This document shows positions 41,772-48,419 of a DNA stretch of 48,419 nt, piece after piece. Every line of letters begins with the position of its first letter. The first letter of the stretch is position 1. Location of the stretch: NCBI GenBank assembly GCA_029556545.1, contig JAKQEQ010000105.1, positions 1-48,419 of the forward strand. Direction: 5' to 3'. Made by a program: the position numbers and the translations under genes. Origin of the DNA: Candidatus Hydrogenedentota bacterium (lineage in GTDB: Bacteria > Hydrogenedentota > Hydrogenedentia > Hydrogenedentales > JAGMZX01). The notes beneath the pieces are model-generated. The model was not told the DNA's origin, searched no databases, and was given only the letters and a program-made list of their open reading frames with translations.

Positions 41772-44700
41772 ATGATGTTCCCTGTGTGTAGTACGACCCT
41801 GTCGGAGAGTCCAATCGACAAGTCTCGCGAGTGCTCGCGTGCCGCCCCTGATCGACAAAGGTTGATGCTTGTCGTCCTGGGCTTGATCGCCTTCCTGGCC
41901 GCGCCGGCGGCGGCATCAGCAGTCAGCGTTGCGTTCCTGGCCGCCGAGGCCTCGGAAGAGGCGATAGGCCCCCACAATCGCGCGGGATGGGAAGCGGCAT
42001 GGAACCTGGGAAACGCAACACTGCTGTTGACCGACGGCAATGGCGGCTTCCGGGACACGACCGGAGACAGTCGCGACTTGGCCGAGTTCGACGTCGTCTG
42101 GCACCACCAGGGCGACGCCATCGCGCGTACCGTGCTTTATGGAGGGCCCTACGTTGCGGCGATCCGCCGTTTCGCCGAAAGCGGGGGCGGGGTATTGCTT
42201 ACAGGCGGCGCGCTCGCGCTAATAGACCACCTCGGCCTTGAGCCGGACGTGCGGTCGCAGCGGCATGACTTGGAACACTATCGGGATCCCGCGGCGATGG
42301 TTCCGGTCGAGCGGTCGCATCCCGTATTCGCGGGTCTTCGCGAAGAGGAGGGCCTTATCTGGCTGAGCCGCGGGGGATGTCCGGCAGTAGCCGATTTCTA
42401 TTGGGGCGGCCCGGCGGAAGGCATGGTCCTCGCAAACACGCCACGCGGCGTCGAGCGGCCGCTTGTGGAATACGAGGTCGGCGACGGCCGCCTGATTCTT
42501 TTCGGCTGGCGGTGGCCGGATTACGCGGACGTGGAAAGCCCCTATCGCGACAACCTGATCACGCTTACAGGCAACCTGATTCATTACCTTGCGGACGCCC
42601 GATTGTGGCGTCCGGTCGTAATACGGTCGAAGTTTCCCGCCGCGGCCTATCCGGAAGAACCTGGCATAGCCGCGCCGCGTTGGGGGGCGCTGCGCATGGC
42701 AATCGAGGACCTCTCGCGCGAGTTCCCCGATCAATACGTGCGCGGCCCCGAGTATCTGCGGCAATTGGCGGCGCTTGAAGAAAGACACCGTCGTCTGTCG
42801 TCGGACGCGGACCCCGACGCTTATGGCCCCGTCATTGCCGAATTCGAGGCGATCCAGCGCGCCGCATTGCTCGACAATCCGTTGCTCGACTTCGACCGGC
42901 TCCTGATAATTCGGCGACGGATCGACAAGCTTGGACTGCCGCTGAACTACCACGGCAACGACGACCTGGAACCGAGGGGATACGAAAACGCCATCGTGTC
43001 GTTGAGCCCGCCCGCGTCGGGCGGCGCGGTTGCGACCGTTTTCACGCCGGGCGACGATCGCTTCGTCGGCGATCTCGACCTGCACTACGACGGTGAGAAG
43101 CTGCTCCTGTCGATCCCCGACGACGACGGACGCTGGGGCGTCGCGGAGTTGGACCTGAACAGCGGGCGCTTGGACCGATTGCCGCTCATAGACAAACCTG
43201 ACGTCCACAACTACGATGCCTGTTATCTGCCCGACGAACGGATCGTCTTCACGTCCACCGCGCCCTTTGTCGGCGTGCCGTGCGTCGGCGGGCGATCCAA
43301 GGTGGCGAACCTCTATCTGCTCGACCGCAGCCGGCAGGTCCGCCGCATGACGAACGACCAGGATCACAACTGGTGTCCCGCCGTGCTGAACGATGGACGG
43401 ATTCTCTACCAGCGGTGGGAGTACGCCGACATCGCGCACGCATTCATGCGCCTGCTGTTTCGTATGAATCCCGACGGCAGCGGCCAAATGGAGTATTACG
43501 GCAGCAACTCGTTCTGGCCGACGGCGGTGTTCTTCGCCCGTCCGGTTCCAGGGCATCCCACGAAAGTGGTCGCGGTCGTCGGCGGCCATCACGACGCGCC
43601 GCGCCAAGGGGAACTGGTCATCTTGGACCCGGCGCTTGGGCGTCACGAGACGAACGGGGTCGTGCAGCGAATACCCGGTTTCGGAGAGAAGGTCGATCCG
43701 GTGATACTTGATGGGCTGATATCGGCGAGTTGGCCGCGCTTTCTCCATCCGTTTCCCCTCAGCGAGAAGTACTTCCTGGTCTCCTGCAAGCCGACGAAGA
43801 CGGCGAACTGGGGCGTCTATCTGGTGGATGTGTTCGACAACTTCGTCCTGCTCCACGAGGAACCCGGCTGGGCCTTCTTCGAGCCGATCCCGTGGCGAAG
43901 AACCGAGAGACAGCCCGTCATCCCCGACGTGGCCGACCCCGGGCAGACTGAGGCGACGGTATTGCTCGTGGACGTCTATCGCGGGCCGGGGCTTAAGGGC
44001 GTTCCACGCGGCGCGGTCAAGTCGTTGCGGCTCGTGGGGTACGATTTCACGTTCCACGGACTCGGCGGCGAACCCGACCGCGTCGGTTTGGACGGCCCGT
44101 GGGACGTGAGGCGGATCATCGGCACCGTGCCGGTCGAAGCAGACGGTTCGGCCAGTTTCCGCGTGCCGGCCTGCACGCCTATATCGCTTCAGCCGCTCGA
44201 CGCCGAGGGCAAGGCGCTCGCGCTGATGCGAAGCTGGTTGACGGCCGCCCCGGGCGAGACGCTATCCTGCGTGGGTTGTCATGAAGCGCAGAACATGGGC
44301 GGACCCTTTGATGCACGGCCAACGGCGTTTCTGCGCGATCCTTCGCCTGTCACGCCATGGTACGGCCCCGCGCGCGGCTTCTCCTTCGACCGCGAAGTGC
44401 AACCGGTGCTGGATGCCTACTGCACCGGTTGCCACCAGGCTGGGCAAGCCGCTTTCGATCTTACGCGCCGTCCCGCGGAACGCGTGCCGTCGGCGTTCCA
44501 GATGCACTTCTCGCCTTCGTACATGGAGCTTCGCCGGTGGGTGCACACGCCCACGCTCGAAAGCGACGCTCACCTGTTGCCGCCGCGCGACTTCCACGCC
44601 GACACGAGCAGGCTGATTCAGATTCTGCGCGACGACCATTACGGCGTGCGGCTGAGCGAAGAAGCGTGGGACAGGTTGATCACCTGGATCGACCTGAACG

Positions 44701-45812
44701 CGCCCTATCACGGCACGTGGCAAGAGGTGGCGGCGGCGGACCCGAACAAAGCCGCCGCCGCGCGCCGGGGCGCGACGCGGCGTCGCGAACTCCATCGGAG
44801 ATACGCGGGCATCGACGAAGACCCCGAGGCAATTTATCCCGCCGCCGTACTTGACCCCGTCGCGCCAACCACGGCTTCCGCCGCGCCGTTATGCGCGGAC
44901 GCCGGCGAGACGCCGCCGGAAAACATGCGCGGCTCGGAAGAGACGGCGGACGATACGCAAGCCGTGTACGTCGAAATTGCGGATGGGGTCTTCCTGGAAA
45001 TGGTCGTGATCAGACCGGGGCCATTCATCATGGGCTCCGATCATGGGTACCCGAACGAGCGACCCGCGCACCGCCAGTCAATCGATCAGGCGTTTCTTAT
45101 GAGTCGCCTCGAGGTGACAAACCGCCAGTACCGGCGCTTCGACCCCGAACACGACAGCGGCTTGGAAACGGGAGAGGCCTATCAGTTCGGCGATGACGAA
45201 CGCGGGTTCCCCTTGAACCGTCCGGATCAGCCGGTCGTTCGAGTTTCCTGGCACAGTGCCATGGCCTTTTGCGCCTGGCTCTCCGAGAAGACCGGCGAAC
45301 GCTTCAACCTGCCCACCGAAGCACAATGGGAGTACGCGTGCCGCGCCGGGTCCGCGGGGTGTCTCAGCTACGGGACGCTCGACGACGACTTCAGCCGATT
45401 CGCGAACCTCTCGGACAGAACCCACCACTCTGTGTACTATCCGCACGTCCCGGACGCGCTGCCCCCGTGGCGGCCCGCCGATACACGCTTCGACGACGGC
45501 TGGCGGGTATCGGCGCCGGTCGGGACCTTCGCGCCGAATGCCTGGGGGCTCTTTGATATGCACGGAAACGTCGCCGAATGGACCCGTTCAGACTACGAAA
45601 CTTACCCGCTTCCTCCCGCAACAAGCCTCGACAATACCAGACAGAACTCCCGAAAGGTCGTCCGGGGCGGCTCATGGCTCGATACTCCCCGCCGCGCCCG
45701 AACCACCTTTCGCCTCCACTATGATCCGTCGCAGCAAATCCATGACGCCGGGTTTCGAGTCGTCTGCGACTTCGCGTCTTTGCAGGCTGGTGTCGCGCGG
45801 GAACATCCATAA
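41772..45812 (+). CDS. GATase1-like / HZS-alpha / di-heme / SUMF1 multidomain exported protein
   Basis: 1346 residues from 41772 (AAGG upstream); an ATG at 41865 would start right at the signal peptide LMLVVLGLIAFLAAPAAASA. Domains: about 52-280 a ThuA/GATase1-like Rossmann domain (GGGVLLTGG, LILFGWRWPD); about 380-830 a propeller resembling the hydrazine synthase alpha middle domain (HNYDACYLPDERIVF, DHNWCPAVLNDGRILY); two c-type heme motifs, CVGCH (833-837) and CTGCH (884-888); and about 1065-1335 a sulfatase-modifying-factor (FGE/SUMF1) fold ending FDMHGNVAEW...VVRGGSW. The FGE catalytic cysteines after RGGS are absent (SWLDTPRRAR). It is probably periplasmic and redox-active or ligand-binding; the function is unknown. 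It converges on a sulfatase gene. Confidence 0.78.
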   Translation: MMFPVCSTTLSESPIDKSRECSRAAPDRQRLMLVVLGLIAFLAAPAAASAVSVAFLAAEASEEAIGPHNRAGWEAAWNLGNATLLLTDGNGGFRDTTGDSRDLAEFDVVWHHQGDAIARTVLYGGPYVAAIRRFAESGGGVLLTGGALALIDHLGLEPDVRSQRHDLEHYRDPAAMVPVERSHPVFAGLREEEGLIWLSRGGCPAVADFYWGGPAEGMVLANTPRGVERPLVEYEVGDGRLILFGWRWPDYADVESPYRDNLITLTGNLIHYLADARLWRPVVIRSKFPAAAYPEEPGIAAPRWGALRMAIEDLSREFPDQYVRGPEYLRQLAALEERHRRLSSDADPDAYGPVIAEFEAIQRAALLDNPLLDFDRLLIIRRRIDKLGLPLNYHGNDDLEPRGYENAIVSLSPPASGGAVATVFTPGDDRFVGDLDLHYDGEKLLLSIPDDDGRWGVAELDLNSGRLDRLPLIDKPDVHNYDACYLPDERIVFTSTAPFVGVPCVGGRSKVANLYLLDRSRQVRRMTNDQDHNWCPAVLNDGRILYQRWEYADIAHAFMRLLFRMNPDGSGQMEYYGSNSFWPTAVFFARPVPGHPTKVVAVVGGHHDAPRQGELVILDPALGRHETNGVVQRIPGFGEKVDPVILDGLISASWPRFLHPFPLSEKYFLVSCKPTKTANWGVYLVDVFDNFVLLHEEPGWAFFEPIPWRRTERQPVIPDVADPGQTEATVLLVDVYRGPGLKGVPRGAVKSLRLVGYDFTFHGLGGEPDRVGLDGPWDVRRIIGTVPVEADGSASFRVPACTPISLQPLDAEGKALALMRSWLTAAPGETLSCVGCHEAQNMGGPFDARPTAFLRDPSPVTPWYGPARGFSFDREVQPVLDAYCTGCHQAGQAAFDLTRRPAERVPSAFQMHFSPSYMELRRWVHTPTLESDAHLLPPRDFHADTSRLIQILRDDHYGVRLSEEAWDRLITWIDLNAPYHGTWQEVAAADPNKAAAARRGATRRRELHRRYAGIDEDPEAIYPAAVLDPVAPTTASAAPLCADAGETPPENMRGSEETADDTQAVYVEIADGVFLEMVVIRPGPFIMGSDHGYPNERPAHRQSIDQAFLMSRLEVTNRQYRRFDPEHDSGLETGEAYQFGDDERGFPLNRPDQPVVRVSWHSAMAFCAWLSEKTGERFNLPTEAQWEYACRAGSAGCLSYGTLDDDFSRFANLSDRTHHSVYYPHVPDALPPWRPADTRFDDGWRVSAPVGTFAPNAWGLFDMHGNVAEWTRSDYETYPLPPATSLDNTRQNSRKVVRGGSWLDTPRRARTTFRLHYDPSQQIHDAGFRVVCDFASLQAGVAREHP

Positions 45813-45840
45813 CGAGACCGTCGCGTGTCTTGTCTTCTAT

Positions 45841-47274
45841 TCAGGCGCTCCCCTCGCTTTCAAGTTGCGCCCCACCCCCCGGCGGCCGCTCGTGCGTATC
45901 GCCCACCCGGTCCATCCACTCCCGCATGTACCCGCGCAGTTTCAGGAGTACCGCCCGGTTCGCCTCGACTTCCGCCATGTTCGCCAACTCGAACGGGTCC
46001 GCCTCTTCGTCGAACAGCGCCTCCTCGTTCACGTCCGTCAACACGTATTTCCAGCGATCCGTCCGCACCATCCGGTGCCCCATGCCCCTCCCGCCCCCGA
46101 CTCCCACGCATTCGCTCGCCACGTACCCGCGCAGCGCTCGTCCGGGATCATCGAGAAGCGGCGCCATCGAAACCCCTTCCAGACCGTCGGGAACCGCCGC
46201 GCCCGCCAGGTCAAGCAACGTCGGGAACAGGTCCAGCGACGACACAAGCGCTTGACTCCGCGCGCCCGCCCTTTCGAGCCCCGGCCAGTGCAGCAACATC
46301 GGCACCCGCACCGACTCCTCGTGCATCGTGATCTTGTTGCCCAGCCCGTGGTTTCCCAAATGGTACCCATTGTCCGACAGATAAACGAATACGGTGTTCT
46401 CGTATACCCCCGCCTCCTTCATCGCATCCACAAGCCGCCCTATTTGATGGTCCAACCGCGATACGACCGCATAGTAGGCCCGCGTGAATTCAACGATCTG
46501 CTCCCGAGAACGCGGCGGACCCGAAGGAAGTCCCTCGTAATCGTTCCGCACCTCGGAATCCCGGTAATAGTGTTCCCCCGGCAGACCCTGGTTGAAGATA
46601 CTCTCTCGAGGCGGCGACTCCAGGAAGTTCCGATCCACCGGAATCTCCGCATCCCGGTAGAGTTCGAGCCATTCCGGCGGCGGCGCAAGCGGTATGTGCG
46701 GCTGCCGCGCCGCCACCCAGAGAAAGAACGGCTTCGGATTGTCTCGCCGCTGTTCGATAAACCGGCACGCGAACGCAAAGGTCTCATCGTCCGTCCGGTC
46801 CTTCAGTTCCCCGCCCTCCGCGAAACCGTAGTCGCGGGGCGGCCCCAAATGCGACTTCCCGCAGAAACCCGTATCGTAGCCCGCTCTCGCCAAGAGCTGC
46901 GCCACTGCCAACAGCCGCCCTTGCGCCACCACATTCTCCTGGAAGCCGCTCCCGTCAAGCGCAATGGCCCCATGTTGCTGCGGGAACAGGCCCGTCAAGA
47001 GACTCGCCCTGCTCGCCGCGCAGATCGGCGTCGCAACATAGGCCCGATCGAACACAATCCCCTCACGGCCCAGCCGATCCAGATTCGGCGTCTTCACCGC
47101 GTCATTGTTGTAGCCCACGGCCCGGTAGCAATGGTCGTCGCTAAGCACCACAACAACGTGAGGCCGCCGCGCCTTTCCCGAGGCCTCCCGCCCGACGGCG
47201 CGCGGCGTCGCCAATGCCACACCACCGACTACTGCCGTCCGCAGGAAATCGCCCCGCGTGATCCTGTCCTTCAT
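45841..47274 (-). CDS. Exported sulfatase (type I, Cys-type)
   Basis: 477 residues from the ATG at 47274 (GGAGGG 9 bases upstream). The N-terminus TRGDFLRTAVVGGVAL resembles a Tat signal with one arginine changed to glycine. It hydrolyses sulfate esters of carbohydrates. Metal ligands D46-D47 (VLSDDH) and the later LSDNGYHLGNHG are present. The formylglycine precursor is C85 in CAASR; the usual C-x-P-S-R is C-x-A-S-R here. The substrate is probably a sulfated glycan. It needs formylglycine formation, but the adjacent SUMF1-type domain lacks the catalytic cysteines, so the maturase must be elsewhere. Confidence 0.9.
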   Translation of the reverse strand: MKDRITRGDFLRTAVVGGVALATPRAVGREASGKARRPHVVVVLSDDHCYRAVGYNNDAVKTPNLDRLGREGIVFDRAYVATPICAASRASLLTGLFPQQHGAIALDGSGFQENVVAQGRLLAVAQLLARAGYDTGFCGKSHLGPPRDYGFAEGGELKDRTDDETFAFACRFIEQRRDNPKPFFLWVAARQPHIPLAPPPEWLELYRDAEIPVDRNFLESPPRESIFNQGLPGEHYYRDSEVRNDYEGLPSGPPRSREQIVEFTRAYYAVVSRLDHQIGRLVDAMKEAGVYENTVFVYLSDNGYHLGNHGLGNKITMHEESVRVPMLLHWPGLERAGARSQALVSSLDLFPTLLDLAGAAVPDGLEGVSMAPLLDDPGRALRGYVASECVGVGGGRGMGHRMVRTDRWKYVLTDVNEEALFDEEADPFELANMAEVEANRAVLLKLRGYMREWMDRVGDTHERPPGGGAQLESEGSA

Positions 47275-47478
47275 CACAGCCGTCCCTCCGGCGTATGCCT
47301 TGACGCTAATCTTACCGTCTCGGCACGCCCGACGCCACGCTCCCCTCAACGTGCCGTTGGCCTCTTCCGGCCCCTACGTCATCGCGCCGGCATCCGCATT
47401 CTCTGGCTGTTATGTCGCATCGCGGCGCGGATAAGTTCCCTGACTCTCCGCGCCGCAATGCGATCGCTCATCAACCTC

Positions 47479-48419
47479 TCAGAGTCCCGGGCAGAAGCCG
47501 TCCTCCGTGCCTTCGTCCGGGCAGTAGTGGTAGCCGGGGAAGTTGTAGAACTGGATCACCCGCAGCAACTCGGTCAGCGCAATCTGCCAGTTATGCGGCG
47601 CGTAGTCGCTCGCATGCGGGCAGCAATCCTGGTTCGCGCCGGCGCCCGGCACGTAACCATCCTCGGTGCTCAACGGGTCGTCCGCGCAGTGGAACCCACC
47701 CGAGTTGTAGAACTGGATCACCCGCAGCAACTCGGTCAACTCGATCAGGTTGTTCTGTGACTGGTCCGCCGTGTGGTACTCGCTCGCGCAGGGGTCGCCT
47801 TCGCCTTCGCCTTCGCCCTCGCCCTCGCCTTCGCCTTCGCCTTCTCCTTCGCCCTCGCCCTCGCCTTCGCCTTCACCCTCGCCCTCACCCTCGCCTTCGC
47901 CTTCGCCCTCGCCCTCGCCCTCAGCGCCCGATCCCGTCGAGACCACCACGTCCACCAACACCCAGCACGAGACCTGCTGTTCCGGGAACGGCAACTGGCT
48001 GATGATCTCGCCCGCCGGAACCGTCTCGCTCGACGCCTCCGTCACTGTGCCCAGAACCAGCATCGCCGCGTCAAGCGCCGCCTCCGCCGCCTCGACCGTC
48101 AACCCAATCACGCTTGGCACCACCGTCAGGCACGGACCCAGCGAGATTACAATGTCCACCGCCGTGCCGTAGGGCACCCCCGTCCCCGCGCCCGGGTCCT
48201 GGCCCATCACCAGATTCTCTTCCACCGTCTCACTGTAGTCATAGGTCACCTCGCCCACCGCCAGACCCAGCGCCAGCAACGCGTTCTCCGCCTGGATCAT
48301 CGTCAACCCCGTCAGGTCCGGAACCGGCACCGACTCCGGAACGAACTGGGCTATCACCTCCCGGTTCTGCGTCATGAACCCCGACAAAGTCGGCGACGTC
48401 GCGTCGAAACCGTCCGGCA
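47479..48419 (-). CDS. PASTA-domain surface protein with Glu-Gly linker and dockerin-like tail (5' end outside window)
   Basis: The frame stays open to the right edge, so the N-terminus is missing; 312 codons are visible. The first residues (FDATSPTLSGFMTQNREVIAQF) look like the end of a bacterial InlB-B-type repeat. Two PASTA domains follow (VPDLTGLTMIQAENALLALG and VPSVIGLTVEAAEAALDAA), each ending in VDIVISLG or VDVVVSTG. A Glu-Gly linker leads to the C-terminal tag, which nearly repeats that of the protein at 8.3-11.6 kb: DQSQNNLIELTELLRVIQFYN, STEDGYVPG, HASDY, LTELLRVIQFYN and GTEDGFCPG. PASTA domains bind peptidoglycan or related glycans, so a wall or surface location is inferred. Confidence 0.75.
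   Translation of the reverse strand, partial: PDGFDATSPTLSGFMTQNREVIAQFVPESVPVPDLTGLTMIQAENALLALGLAVGEVTYDYSETVEENLVMGQDPGAGTGVPYGTAVDIVISLGPCLTVVPSVIGLTVEAAEAALDAAMLVLGTVTEASSETVPAGEIISQLPFPEQQVSCWVLVDVVVSTGSGAEGEGEGEGEGEGEGEGEGEGEGEGEGEGEGEGEGEGEGEGEGDPCASEYHTADQSQNNLIELTELLRVIQFYNSGGFHCADDPLSTEDGYVPGAGANQDCCPHASDYAPHNWQIALTELLRVIQFYNFPGYHYCPDEGTEDGFCPGL
47796..47922 (-). repeat. Hexameric Glu-Gly coding repeat
   Basis: About 21 imperfect hexamers (TTCGCC, CTCGCC, TTCTCC, CTCACC) encode the linker between PASTA domains and the tail. Same unit as in the gene at 8.3-11.6 kb. Confidence 0.9.

Overview
This window most likely comes from a GC-rich, carbohydrate-degrading bacterium of the PVC/FCB neighbourhood, probably Candidatus Hydrogenedentes (Hydrogenedentota). 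That placement is an inference. It rests on Glu-Gly repeat linkers joined to C-terminal tags of the form LTELLRVIQFYN...GTEDGFCPG, on many secreted multi-domain glycan enzymes, on a heme/HZS-alpha-type protein with a sulfatase-modifying-factor fold, and on several uroporphyrinogen-decarboxylase-like and Gfo/Idh-like genes. Planctomycete or Lentisphaerae relatives remain possible. No rRNA, tRNA, CRISPR array, phage module or replication origin was seen.

Layout. 1-4.5 kb (+): an exported fucose-isomerase-like protein and a secreted GH42-type glycosidase. 4.6-13.8 kb (-): a VCBS/DUF4091 secreted hydrolase, a large surface protein with beta-helix, Glu-Gly linkers and a dockerin-like tail, and a beta-propeller lipoprotein. 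14.0-15.2 kb: an intact IS4-family insertion sequence with 9-bp target duplications. 15.4-21 kb (-): a GH106-like alpha-L-rhamnosidase and a GH36 alpha-galactosidase with an NPCBM domain. 21.3-25.2 kb (+): a sodium:solute symporter, a class IV aminotransferase and a saccharopine-dehydrogenase-like oxidoreductase. 25.3-27.9 kb (-): two UroD-like proteins flanking L-rhamnose mutarotase. 28.2-30.7 kb (+): a BNR-repeat sialidase-like protein, then two overlapping paralogous small genes with conserved cysteines. 30.7-39.7 kb: a second symporter, an aldo/keto reductase, an SDR with a Gfo/Idh oxidoreductase, a ceramidase-like protein, and an operon of aldolase, DegT aminotransferase and Gfo/Idh dehydrogenase. 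40-45.8 kb (+): a LamG protein interrupted by a seven-bladed propeller, and a 1346-residue GATase/HZS-alpha/di-heme/SUMF1 fusion. 45.8-48.4 kb (-): a sulfatase and the 3' part of a PASTA protein with a Glu-Gly linker and the same dockerin-like tail.

Together the genes describe scavenging of complex, possibly sulfated plant or algal glycans. Exported glycosidases and a sulfatase release galactose, rhamnose and perhaps acidic sugars. Sodium symporters import the products. Mutarotase, isomerase-like, SDR, Gfo/Idh and NAL-like aldolase proteins process them. Promoters seem to use extended -10 elements (TGnTAtaaT-like): three candidates were found ahead of the + strand genes at 21.3, 28.2 and 40.0 kb. 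The least explained elements are the shared C-terminal tag with its Glu-Gly linker, the tandem cysteine-motif gene pair, the split LamG domain and the HZS-alpha/SUMF1 fusion.
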